Assembly: GCA_051878835.1 (NCBI GenBank)
Contig: JBJEKW010000081.1
Span: 1 to 64,000, forward strand
Origin: Olsenella_K sp051878835
GTDB taxonomy: Bacteria; Actinomycetota; Coriobacteriia; Coriobacteriales; Atopobiaceae
Length of the DNA: 64,000 nt
Reading direction: 5' to 3'
Part shown: positions 1 to 8,087 of the stretch, in pieces
How the letters are laid out: every line of letters starts with the position of its first letter
Position numbering within the stretch: the stretch's first letter is position 1
Notes under the pieces: model-generated
What the model saw: only the letters and a program-made list of their open reading frames with translations
Database searches by the model: none
Told to the model about the DNA's origin: nothing
Made by a program: the position numbers and the translations under genes

Positions 1-2
1 AC

Positions 3-176
3 ATGATGCGCAACATGGGCGCCACCCCCGGCGACCTGGCCAAGATGCAGCAGCAAATGAGCCAACTGGATACGGGTGGCGATGCCACGGCCGCCGCGCG
101 CGCGGCGCTGAAGGACGCGCAGCGTGCACAGAAGAAGGCACGTCCGCGCAAGAAGAGCAAGAAGAAGCGCCACTAG
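3..176 (+). CDS. C-terminal fragment of an unrecognised protein (cut by window start)
   Basis: An open frame enters from the left edge and ends at TAG 174-176. The visible 57 residues are Met/Gln rich at first (MMRNMGATPGDLAKMQQQM) and finish in a very basic tail (KKARPRKKSKKKRH). Codon use is high-GC like the host genes beyond 16.6 kb, so this is probably the chromosomal gene flanking the CRISPR island. Basic tails of this kind occur on several nucleic-acid-binding and membrane-insertase proteins. The fragment is too short to name the family. Confidence 0.6.
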   Translation: MMRNMGATPGDLAKMQQQMSQLDTGGDATAAARAALKDAQRAQKKARPRKKSKKKRH

Positions 177-185
177 GGGACTGGG

Positions 186-209
186 CTGGCCGCTGAAGGT
201 GGCGGCCAG
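186..209 (+). terminator. Hairpin downstream of the first partial gene
   Basis: CTGGCCGC and GCGGCCAG form an 8-bp perfect stem about 10 bases after the stop codon. No T tract follows, so intrinsic termination is only a possibility. The rest of 210-460 is a non-coding lead-in to the nuclease gene in which I see no further feature except the AGGAGG ribosome binding site at its end. Confidence 0.35.
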
Positions 210-460
210 GTGCGGGGGCAGCGGCCTGAGTCAATCGCGATATGCCGCTGCGTCGCGTACGAGCCAGCCCGACGCGTGCGCTTTCTGGTGGCGAATCTTG
301 TTTGAGACCCCTTCCGGATTGCTTGAACGCTGAGTTGAACTTCTAGATTATGCGAATGTCGTAGCGCCACCTCTGGTGCCTAGCGGATACGAAGTTCGGG
401 GGACAGTGCTAGGCAGTAATGCGTTAAAACCTGCCTTCTGGTGCCAATAAAGGAGGACCC

Positions 461-2335
461 ATGTCTGCTGTGTTTAGTTTTGGTGGCACAGAGTTCTGGC
501 CACTCTCCATAGAGGAGAAGCGGACAAACCCCAACTCGGTCCTTCCCCAAGGTTGGCCAACGTGTCTGCAGGTCCCGCTTGGCATGAGAAACCCTCGCGA
601 CCTAAACCTGTTTACGGACGGCGTTCTGGCAGAGAGCGGCACATACCAAATTTCGCTTCGAGCGATCTCCAAGGACGAGATATGCAGGATCACCTTCTGT
701 GTCAACGACCACAACGAACTTCCTACGCAGGCGTCGGTCGAGACGGGCAGCGATGGAAGCGTGTTCACCTTCACCTTCTCTCCTGACCAAGTCCCAAAGC
801 GCCTGCGGACAGACTCGATGCATCCGTTCTCCAAGACCGTCGGCTTCGCTCGCGTGGAGGTGAACGTGGAGTTTGCGGACGGTAGCGAGCTGAATCTATA
901 CTCCATGGACATTGCGGCGCTTTCCGCAACAGTCAATGACAATTTCGAGAACGCCAAGGTCCTCCAGACGCTCCTTCGGCCTGACTGCAATCAGGCAGCT
1001 GAGTGGATGTTCTCGCAGCCTGGCGATGTCGCCCCCGATGGAGGAGCTTTGGCGGCAGACAACGACACCGATTGGGCCAACGGATCGCTGGATGCTTGCT
1101 CGAAGTGTATCGACAATGCAATTGCGCTTGTGGGTAAGGGACTTACGGATTTAAACGATGGATTCCCAAATCAGCTTCCTGCAAGCAACCAAGGTCCTGC
1201 ATCCTTCGATACTGCACAGAACCAGGCGATAAGAGCATTCATCGAAAGTATTCGAGGCAAGTCCGTCACGCTTCACAAGGACTTACTTTGTGCAGAGCGC
1301 CACACAAGCGAGCAGCTAGCGCTCATCGATTCGCTGGTTGCTCTGGGTAACCCAAGGTTTCTTGGCGAAGCCAAGCTTCCGGCTCGAGAGTTGTTCCAGG
1401 CTCGTTATGATCAAATAAGGAACCGAGAGGAACTGGTTGGAAGGCTTGCCGGCTCATGCGACGACCTCCTCGGAACCTTCGACAAATGCGCCCCCGGCGT
1501 GACGCGACATGAATTCTCGCTCCCGCTTGCACTGGAGACTCTAGGTAGCGTCTCTAGCTATCAGCCATTCTACGACGCTATGCTAGCATGGCGGCGGTTC
1601 ATGGACTATCGCTATACCAGAGAGTCCCGTGCCCTGCACGTTGCCAAACCTGATCGCCTCTACGAATACTACTGCCTCTACCGGCTGCTCGATTGGCTGT
1701 ACCAGGCGGGCTTCACCGGGCGGACCTGGGCGAGTAACCCCATTGAGTTCTTCGAGTATTCGATTGAGGAGACATGCGACCTATACGAAAACGAGAAGCG
1801 CTGTGCCAACACCTATCGCTTGGCAAGATCTGCGCCAGGAGGTGCCGTAGAGGAAGTTGACCTGTATTACGTCCCCGTTATCTACGGTGACCGTCGCGAA
1901 GAGAACGGGATATCGCTGCATAAGCTGACCGAGATCGGCCAAAGCTACAGTGCCGTATGTGCGGCAAATTCAATCTGGACGCCTGACTTTCTTCTTGTGG
2001 CCAGGCATGTCGGCTCCGAACCCCATACGCTCATTGTGGATTCCAAGTATTTGAAGCTTGAAGATGCGAGGGACACCGAGCGCTTTGGTAGCAGCACGCT
2101 CTTCGAGCGCATAGCATCCCGATACCTCGATCGCATAGGCGGTGGAAGCGAGCTCATGCCACTGCCTTGCCAAGTGTGGCTGCTCTGCGCGTTTGGGAAA
2201 GGAGGACTTTCATTCAAGGAAGATACCGGAGGTTTGCTGAAGCTCGGCACCAATACTCCAACAGCTGCCCTGGATGCTCTGTTTGCTTGCGTTGATCTTA
2301 CGAGGAATCCTGCGCCATCTCAGACGCTCGAATGA
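461..2335 (+). CDS. DUF2357 / PDDEXK_7-type putative nuclease
   Basis: 624 residues preceded by a strong AGGAGG site. The C-terminal third shows a restriction-endonuclease-like core: a helix LYEYYCLYRLLDWLYQAGF with Glu402, then TPDFLL with Asp509, then a strand ending in DSK (Asp527, Lys529). This is the PD...(D/E)xK arrangement. The helix plus core layout resembles the PDDEXK_7 domain that accompanies DUF2357 in McrBC-like defence loci. The N-terminal 300 residues have no feature I can name. No McrB-like GTPase or other partner lies next to it. It sits immediately before the CRISPR leader on the same strand and shares the lower-GC composition of the cas genes, so it probably belongs to the same island, either as an accessory nuclease or as an independent defence gene. 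Assignment of the fold is fairly good; the target (DNA or RNA) is unknown. Confidence 0.7.
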   Translation: MSAVFSFGGTEFWPLSIEEKRTNPNSVLPQGWPTCLQVPLGMRNPRDLNLFTDGVLAESGTYQISLRAISKDEICRITFCVNDHNELPTQASVETGSDGSVFTFTFSPDQVPKRLRTDSMHPFSKTVGFARVEVNVEFADGSELNLYSMDIAALSATVNDNFENAKVLQTLLRPDCNQAAEWMFSQPGDVAPDGGALAADNDTDWANGSLDACSKCIDNAIALVGKGLTDLNDGFPNQLPASNQGPASFDTAQNQAIRAFIESIRGKSVTLHKDLLCAERHTSEQLALIDSLVALGNPRFLGEAKLPARELFQARYDQIRNREELVGRLAGSCDDLLGTFDKCAPGVTRHEFSLPLALETLGSVSSYQPFYDAMLAWRRFMDYRYTRESRALHVAKPDRLYEYYCLYRLLDWLYQAGFTGRTWASNPIEFFEYSIEETCDLYENEKRCANTYRLARSAPGGAVEEVDLYYVPVIYGDRREENGISLHKLTEIGQSYSAVCAANSIWTPDFLLVARHVGSEPHTLIVDSKYLKLEDARDTERFGSSTLFERIASRYLDRIGGGSELMPLPCQVWLLCAFGKGGLSFKEDTGGLLKLGTNTPTAALDALFACVDLTRNPAPSQTLE

Positions 2336-2568
2336 GGCCAGTACAGATAAATTGAACGGTTGATTACTGCGCGCCGGTCCTGCCGACTTGTGCGTTCGTG
2401 CGGATGCGGACTTGCACGTATATCTGCCTGCTGTTATTGCGACGACATTTAGATTGCGGTAGGAAGACATGTGAAGATAATATTTGGATGGAGGCAATTG
2501 AGACCGTGATTACGTGCCATTGGTCGACGCACTGCACAAAATCGTTCATTTGTGTCATACTACGCCTT
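2336..2568 (+). promoter_or_regulatory. CRISPR leader with candidate array promoter
   Basis: This 233-base AT-richer tract lies between the nuclease stop and the first repeat. The degenerate repeat is at the far end of the array, so this side is the leader. A candidate promoter is TGCACA (2533-2538), 17 bases, CATACT (2556-2561), which would start transcription inside the first repeat. Each box matches the consensus at four of six positions. A partial repeat-like string ending in ATTGAGAC is at 2497-2504. Small open frames here are not convincing genes. Confidence 0.6.
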
Positions 2569-3616
2569 GCGGCACCTTACCTATAGAGGGATTGAGACGA
2601 GCAAATCATCTGCCCTTCGAAATAGATCCAGCCGCTCGCGGCACCTTACCTATAGAGGGATTGAGACCTGAGTTCCGCTCTTTCCTCTATGGACATCATT
2701 TCTGTCCAGCGGCACCTTACCTATAGAGGGATTGAGACGATCTTTTTACTGACGTCAAGCGTGTCGAGGTTAATTTGCGGCACCTTACCTATAGAGGGAT
2801 TGAGACCAAATCGGCACGCTCCTCTATGGACATTTCTGCCCACTCGCGGCACCTTACCTATAGAGGGATTGAGACAGAGTCCTTAAAACTAAAGAACGCC
2901 GCCATAGCCATAAGCGGCACCTTACCTATAGAGGGATTGAGACAGGAAGGAAGAATTGACAAGTCGCTGATATCCGTCTACCGCGGCACCTTACCTATAG
3001 AGGGATTGAGACGAGAGCGCCCGAATAAGAATTGTGTCGTCTCATCCAGCAAGCGGCACCTTACCTATAGAGGGATTGAGACCAGCGGAACCTCGACGGT
3101 ATCGAGGACGGCGTGGGTGGCGGCACCTTACCTATAGAGGGATTGAGACGAAAGTGTCATTGGTTTGTCAGACGAGTAAATGTAGGCGGCACCTTACCTA
3201 TAGAGGGATTGAGACACGCACGTAGCTATTCATATTGTCGCAAGAGGAAGGCGGCACCTTACCTATAGAGGGATTGAGACGTACTCTGTTTGCCGAGGTT
3301 GTCCGCATATGTAAGGCGGCACCTTACCTATAGAGGGATTGAGACATGGCATCTTGCATATTGACAAGATCAAGCAGCTTGTGCGGCACCTTACCTATAG
3401 AGGGATTGAGACCAAGCTCATGCCGATTCCTAATCCTATGCCGAACAGAGCGGCACCTTACCTATAGAGGGATTGAGACCTCGCTTGGCTGTGACTTGTT
3501 ACGCCGATAGTCAGCGTGCGGCACCTTACCTATAGAGGGATTGAGACGCGAGGAGGTACATCGGACGGTCGAACACGCCTCTGCCAGCGGCACCTTATCT
3601 AAAAAGCGGTTGAAGC
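2569..3616 (+). CRISPR. CRISPR array, 16 repeats and 15 spacers
   Basis: Fifteen identical 30-bp repeats start at 2569, 2638, 2709, 2777, 2846, 2914, 2983, 3053, 3120, 3186, 3251, 3316, 3383, 3450 and 3518. A degenerate sixteenth is at 3587-3616. Each repeat begins GCGGCACC, has the weak palindrome CCTATAGAGG in the middle and ends ATTGAGAC, which resembles the ATTGAAAC-type 3' end that becomes the 8-nt crRNA 5' tag in type III and some type I systems. Spacers are 35-41 nt. The decayed last repeat (GCGGCACCTTATCT, then mismatches) marks the leader-distal end, so crRNAs read on the plus strand. Identity of all other repeats suggests a recent or active array. cas2 and RT-cas1 follow directly. 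Confidence 0.98.
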
Positions 3617-3772
3617 ACTCTGAATAGCTCTTTCATTTTGCGTCTTCTCACGGGGGTGGCTACTCGCCCATGGAGGTGCTGATTTGCCATGTGCGCGGAA
3701 GTGTCGCTCCCTGCACTTTCGCCTGGTATACCGTTTCCGCACATTGAACCCTCATGAGATTGGAGCCAGTGA

Positions 3773-4033
3773 ATGTTCGTGGTCCTTTCATATGACGTGG
3801 GGAAGAAGCGCGTAAAGAAGGTAATGAGAACTTGCCGTAGATACCTCAATCACGTGCACGAGTCGGTCTTCCAGGGTAAGGTGACTGACCTGGAGTTAGC
3901 GCATCTGAAGAGTGATCTTGCCGAAGTGCTAGATACTCATAAGGACTCAGTGCGAATATACGAGCTGGAGTCTCCTAGGTATCTGTATACCGAGGACCTT
4001 GGCAGGTCACGTGACCTTTCGAACATCATTTAG
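3773..4033 (+). CDS. cas2: Cas2, CRISPR adaptation protein
   Basis: 86 residues, the usual Cas2 size. The N-terminus MFVVLSYDVGKKRVKK carries the conserved strand and Asp8 of the ferredoxin-like fold. The segment YLNHVHESVFQGKVT matches the typical Cas2 pattern of a hydrophobic strand after helix 1. It pairs with Cas1 as the structural core of the integrase that inserts new spacers at the leader end. It lies 157 bases after the last repeat and 38 bases before RT-cas1 on the same strand, so the two are almost certainly co-transcribed. Confidence 0.95.
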   Translation: MFVVLSYDVGKKRVKKVMRTCRRYLNHVHESVFQGKVTDLELAHLKSDLAEVLDTHKDSVRIYELESPRYLYTEDLGRSRDLSNII

Positions 4034-4071
4034 CACTGGTAGTAACCTGTGCTTCTTCAGGAGGTCAATCC

Positions 4072-5994
4072 ATGCTTACCATCGAGGATGTCGTATCGAC
4101 GGAAAACGTGCAGAAGGCGCTCAACCATTTTGCCGGGAAGCGCGACGGCGAAGGGCCCGATGGGATGCGAGTGTCTGACCTGCCTAGTTATTGGAAGGCC
4201 AATGGGTCTAGGGTATGTCAACAACTGAGGGATTCTGAGTACCGTTTTGGTGTGGTGAGCAAGTATGAGATTATTAGTGCCAAGGGGAAGCGTAGGTTCA
4301 TCTCGTCCATTGACGTACTGGACCGCTTTGTGGAGCGTCTGTTACAGCAGGTGCTTGCCCCTGAGTTTGACCGCCTCTTTCTCCCAAACAGCTTTGCCTT
4401 TCAAGAGGGCAAGGGGGCACTTGATGCGGCAGTTGCTGCAAGGGACTATGTAAGCAGCGGATTCTCATGGCTATGCGAGGTTGACCTCAAGGACTACTTC
4501 GACTGGATCCCGCATAGCGGTCTTATGGCAATTCTCCGCAAGCATACCCAAGACCCCTCGCTTCTGCACCTACTAGAGAGCTGCATGCGGCGAGACGTGC
4601 TCCAATCCGGTGTTGTTTCGCAGCTGACAAGAGGCGTGCTGCAGGGATGTGCAGTCAGCCCCATATTTGCGAACCTGTACCTTCAGTCGCTAGACCAACT
4701 ATTGCAGGATGACGGATGGTCGTGGCTGCGCTATGCCGACAACATCAACGTGTACACAAAGTCCGAAGAGGATGCGTATCTCGTCTACGAGGCACTGTCG
4801 GTTGTTCTTAGACGTGATTACCGGCTCAGCGTCAACATCAAGAAGAGTGGTGTGTTTCCCGCAATTTCACGGCGGGTCCTTGGCTATGACCTGGTACGTA
4901 GCGAAGGCGGTTCCATCAATGTGTGCCGGCATGACTACGACAGGATGGTGGAGTACGGTATTTGGCACAAGTCGGCGATTGTTGGGCAGCAAGATCTTGG
5001 TGACATACACATCGTGGAAGATGGGATCCTGAATCGTGAAGACTTCTCGATATTGTTTCAGGGCGATGATGTGCGTAGGCCAATTCCTGCAGAGGTTACG
5101 GACCAACTAAATATCTACGGCAACGTTTCCGTGACTCCTGCCGCCCTGTCAACCATCACCTACTACAACATTCGTCTCGCTTATTGCGATAAATACGGGA
5201 ACCTGATGGGGGTGTATGTTCCCGCAAAGCATGGTTCGCTCTCCACGACATTCCTCAAGCAGGTGCAGCTGTACTGCGATGACGGTCGGAGGCTTGAGGT
5301 TGGGCGCTCTCTGGAGGATGCGGGCATTCATAACATGCGCTCTAACCTGCGCTATTACTACCACAAGTTCAACCGGCCTCTCCTAAGTAACACCGTGGAA
5401 GAGCTGACCACCATCTTGGAGCTTGTTTCGAATGCTGACTCCATGGGGGAGCTGTTAATCCTCGAGGCTCAAGCGCGCAAGCGCTACTACGCTTGCTTTA
5501 ATGACATTCTGTTAGGCACCGGCTTTGACTTCTCTAGGAGGTCGCGTAGGCCGCCAAGAGATCCGGCCAACGCGCTTATCAGTTTTGGAAATACGCTTCT
5601 GTACAACAAGTTTCTCCAGCTCATTTGGAAGACCTCGCTCGACCCGAGAATTGGCGTAATCCACTCGACCAACGGTCGCCTGTTCAGCCTCAATCTTGAC
5701 TTTGCTGATGTATTTAAGCCAATCGTGGTTGACCGAGTCATATTTTCCCTTGTAAACAAGAGGACCATCTGTAGTGAGAGGGACTTTTGCAAAACCGATG
5801 AAGGTGGAACGTACCTGAACGAGAATGGCAAACGGGTCTTTATCCAAGCGCTTCAGGGCAAGCTGGCCTCATATCACACGGAGGGTAGTCGCAGAGTGTC
5901 CTATGGGCAGCTGATGAAAGAAGAAGTACGAAACTTCTACGGTTACGTGACCAGGGGGACTGAATTTCTACCATACAAATACCCAAAGGGGTAG
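4072..5994 (+). CDS. cas1: Reverse transcriptase-Cas1 fusion
   Basis: 640 residues with an AGGAGG site upstream. Residues about 60-320 are a group II intron-like RT. Motif 3 is CEVDLKDYFDW with Asp138. Motif 4 is GVLQGCAVSPIFANLYL. Motif 5 is RYADNINVY (Tyr221-Asn224), so the second catalytic Asp of YADD is Asn. RRVLGYDL matches motif 7. Residues about 345-640 are Cas1, with Glu465 in LEAQARKRYY, His531 in GVIHS and Asp543/Asp546 in LDFADVFKP, the expected metal ligands. RT-Cas1 fusions are known from type III loci, where they can allow spacer capture from RNA. No N-terminal Cas6 domain is fused; cas6 is the separate convergent neighbour. Whether the YADN site still polymerises cannot be decided from sequence. 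Confidence 0.95.
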   Translation: MLTIEDVVSTENVQKALNHFAGKRDGEGPDGMRVSDLPSYWKANGSRVCQQLRDSEYRFGVVSKYEIISAKGKRRFISSIDVLDRFVERLLQQVLAPEFDRLFLPNSFAFQEGKGALDAAVAARDYVSSGFSWLCEVDLKDYFDWIPHSGLMAILRKHTQDPSLLHLLESCMRRDVLQSGVVSQLTRGVLQGCAVSPIFANLYLQSLDQLLQDDGWSWLRYADNINVYTKSEEDAYLVYEALSVVLRRDYRLSVNIKKSGVFPAISRRVLGYDLVRSEGGSINVCRHDYDRMVEYGIWHKSAIVGQQDLGDIHIVEDGILNREDFSILFQGDDVRRPIPAEVTDQLNIYGNVSVTPAALSTITYYNIRLAYCDKYGNLMGVYVPAKHGSLSTTFLKQVQLYCDDGRRLEVGRSLEDAGIHNMRSNLRYYYHKFNRPLLSNTVEELTTILELVSNADSMGELLILEAQARKRYYACFNDILLGTGFDFSRRSRRPPRDPANALISFGNTLLYNKFLQLIWKTSLDPRIGVIHSTNGRLFSLNLDFADVFKPIVVDRVIFSLVNKRTICSERDFCKTDEGGTYLNENGKRVFIQALQGKLASYHTEGSRRVSYGQLMKEEVRNFYGYVTRGTEFLPYKYPKG

Positions 5995-6027
5995 CCCTCA
6001 ATATCATACCAGGAGCCCATTGCGCTG

Positions 6028-6768
6028 CTATCCCTGCCGTAAGGGGCGATAATCGATGTCAAACATTCCGAATCCCTGGGTGTTTTTCGTCCCTAGCCCT
6101 GCGTAGTACAGAAGCTCCATGAGAGGTGGTTGGGCCTCCATTACGAAGGAGCCCAGCCATCCCGTGACGTAGATTCCCTTGTATGTTGTGACGCGCTTCT
6201 TGAGGGTGTTTGGCAGGGGTACAAGTTGAAGATTACCTGCATCTTGAATCCCAGCTGCCTCCATCTTTGACCGTGCATTTGTCTGGATAAGCTCGGAAAA
6301 GCCGTCGTCAAGTGGCGAGAAGTATGTTGTATGGCCGTCGGGTGTCGTTAGGTGGACGGTGACAGGGGAGATCATTCGGGCAACGCATGTAGTTGGAAAG
6401 ATAAGTTTCTGTCTCTCCTCCAAACCAATGACAGAGAACCTCGCTGATGCGAGCCGAACTCTCATGTGCACGCGTAGTTGTTCTGCTATCTCGTCTATTA
6501 CAGCATCGATGGGTGACCGTACCTCGATGCTAAACTGTCCTTGCAGAGTGAGTGTCTTGCGTGAGGGGTCTACGTTTGATGCCCCCTGTATTGGCCCAAA
6601 TGTGAGCATGCGAAACTTGCGCCCCTGGGTAGTGCGATATCCCGTCTCATGAACTTGGGTGAAATGGTCCAGAAGACAGGCATATAGGGCACCTTGTATG
6701 TAATGGCCGTACGCAAGTGGAAGCTCTGTTTGTCCCTCGGAGTAGAGAGCGATGCGCAACGCCTTCAC
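6028..6768 (-). CDS. cas6: Cas6, pre-crRNA endoribonuclease
   Basis: About 246 residues. The C-terminal glycine-rich loop GLGTKNTQGFGMF is the Cas6 signature, and GHYIQGALY near the N-terminus provides a candidate catalytic His. It would cut the repeat eight bases before its 3' end to leave the ATTGAGAC tag. An ATG at 6780 opens the frame, but GGAGG sits five bases before the in-frame GTG at 6768, which I prefer as start. It faces RT-cas1 (stop codons 34 bases apart) and is divergent from the cmr operon. It is the only minus-strand gene of the island. Confidence 0.92.
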   Translation of the reverse strand: MKALRIALYSEGQTELPLAYGHYIQGALYACLLDHFTQVHETGYRTTQGRKFRMLTFGPIQGASNVDPSRKTLTLQGQFSIEVRSPIDAVIDEIAEQLRVHMRVRLASARFSVIGLEERQKLIFPTTCVARMISPVTVHLTTPDGHTTYFSPLDDGFSELIQTNARSKMEAAGIQDAGNLQLVPLPNTLKKRVTTYKGIYVTGWLGSFVMEAQPPLMELLYYAGLGTKNTQGFGMFDIDYRPLRQG

Positions 6769-6998
6769 GGCAGCCTCCATATTGCTAGGTTCTTGTTTTA
6801 CAAGGCCCGATTATACTTAATGGCTTGGGGGGCGAAGGCGTTATCTGCCAGACCCCTTACGGTCGTCCCGTTCAGACGTTCAGAGGACTATCCAGTGGAG
6901 CCGCTCGGCGAACGAGCCGACAAATCTTGTTTAAACGGGATATAGTACCTTAGCAGTTATTATGTAGGCTGAAATATGGGTGGGGTTAGGAGATGCGT
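6769..6998 (+). promoter_or_regulatory. Divergent cas6 / cmr promoter region
   Basis: This intergenic stretch separates two opposed transcription units. For the cmr operon, CCGACA (6917-6922), an 18-base gap and TATAGT (6941-6946) form a plausible sigma70-type promoter about 50 bases before the cmr1 start. For cas6, a TATAAT-like box reads on the minus strand near 6811-6816, with no good -35 element. TTAGGAG at 6986-6992 is the ribosome binding site of cmr1. Confidence 0.55.
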
Positions 6999-8087
6999 AT
7001 GGGCCTTTCCCTGGATAATGCAGTAGGCTACGACATAAGCCGCTATCGCCGCGAAGTTTCGCTCGAGCAGATAACTGGGCTGTTGCATTTTAAGGGCCAT
7101 GACGAGGGTGCGTATCTGCGTCCCAGCAGTGTAAAGCCCCAATTGGACAGGTTCATCTTCTTGCGGGTGCCTGAGCAGGTGAAGGACGAGTGGCGAACTG
7201 GCACGGAGCACAAAAGTCTCTCATACAAGCTCGCGATTGCTCCTCGTGGAAGAGTCCAGCTGAAGCAGTGCTGGCCCGTTGAAAAGGCGCGGCTTCAAGG
7301 TAGGGGAAGAGGCCACTCGAACTCTGTTCTCGTGGACTATGTCCCCAAGTCGTACTTCGTGAACAGAATGGCTAAGAACGAGAACGTTGGCCTTGTGTAT
7401 TGTCCTGTTGCCAAACTGGTTCTCGAGTCGATGTTTCCGGAGCTCCTAGACGTTGTCGAAAGTGCCCTGCGCGCCTTTTTCCTCACTCATAACTTTGGTA
7501 TTCGCGGTGGTAGAGGCAATGGTTCTTTCATCGTTCGCTGTGAACCAGGTGGTACGCGCGAAGAAGATGTTATTCGCAAGCACTGCCTGGGCTATGTGAA
7601 GCTCGAGCTCCCAAAGAGATATAGGACTGAAACATTGGAGAGCCGGCTGGTTCTTTCGAATTACGCCAGTGCTTGCATGGACCTTCTTAGGCACAGCATG
7701 GATCGCAAAGACAGGTGGCAGTTTGGCACCATCGACAGACGTGACTTCCCGGCCAGCGATGGGCTGGTAGAGCGAATCCCTTCTCCAATTTTGGTAAAAA
7801 TTACGAACCAAGGCATCTACTTCGAATATCTAGGCTATCCAACTGCCTTCGCAAGCCAAGGCGGTGCCAAGTCTGCTTATAAGCGATTGCGTCCTGCGGG
7901 GGAGACTCCAAAGGACAATCTTCTTTCCCGTGCAACCCTACTCTTCAACGATCTTTATCTGGACGAGCGAGCCAATGACCAGGTCTTTAATACGGCGTGG
8001 GACTATACGAACGATGTATTGGGACAAGATCTTGGGGACTTCGAATATCACGAGGGCACGCCCTTGAAGGAAGGTGGTCTCCATTAG
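6999..8087 (+). CDS. cmr1: Cmr1-like RAMP protein of the type III-B complex
   Basis: About 362 residues. Two ATGs lie at 6993 and 6999. The AGGAG site touches the first, so the second is the better start. AYLRPSSVKPQLDRF resembles the LRPxSxKGxLR segment of Cmr1, and RAFFLTHNFGIRGGRGNGSF resembles its G-rich IGxRxRRGxGS loop. Both are divergent: KP replaces KG, and GGRG replaces the usual RRG. Cmr1 caps the 3' end of the crRNA in the Cmr complex. It heads the operon and overlaps cas10 by 14 bases. The position and both loops support Cmr1, but a divergent group 7 RAMP under another name is possible. Confidence 0.8.
   Translation: MGLSLDNAVGYDISRYRREVSLEQITGLLHFKGHDEGAYLRPSSVKPQLDRFIFLRVPEQVKDEWRTGTEHKSLSYKLAIAPRGRVQLKQCWPVEKARLQGRGRGHSNSVLVDYVPKSYFVNRMAKNENVGLVYCPVAKLVLESMFPELLDVVESALRAFFLTHNFGIRGGRGNGSFIVRCEPGGTREEDVIRKHCLGYVKLELPKRYRTETLESRLVLSNYASACMDLLRHSMDRKDRWQFGTIDRRDFPASDGLVERIPSPILVKITNQGIYFEYLGYPTAFASQGGAKSAYKRLRPAGETPKDNLLSRATLLFNDLYLDERANDQVFNTAWDYTNDVLGQDLGDFEYHEGTPLKEGGLH

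Noticed and set aside
506..517. Possible self-targeting of the nuclease gene by spacers 2 and 4
   Set aside because: The gene shares only TCCATAGAGGAG with the complement of spacer 4, and slightly less with spacer 2. The match is confined to a Ser-Ile-Glu-Glu codon string, too short for a protospacer.
2398..3225. Small plus-strand frames across the CRISPR leader and repeats
   Set aside because: Their peptides repeat the translated CRISPR repeat (GTLPIEGLR, HLTYRGIET), so they are by-products of the array.
3595..3849. A minus-strand frame overlapping the end of the array and cas2
   Set aside because: It lies opposite cas2, whose family match is clear, and has no start signal or motif.
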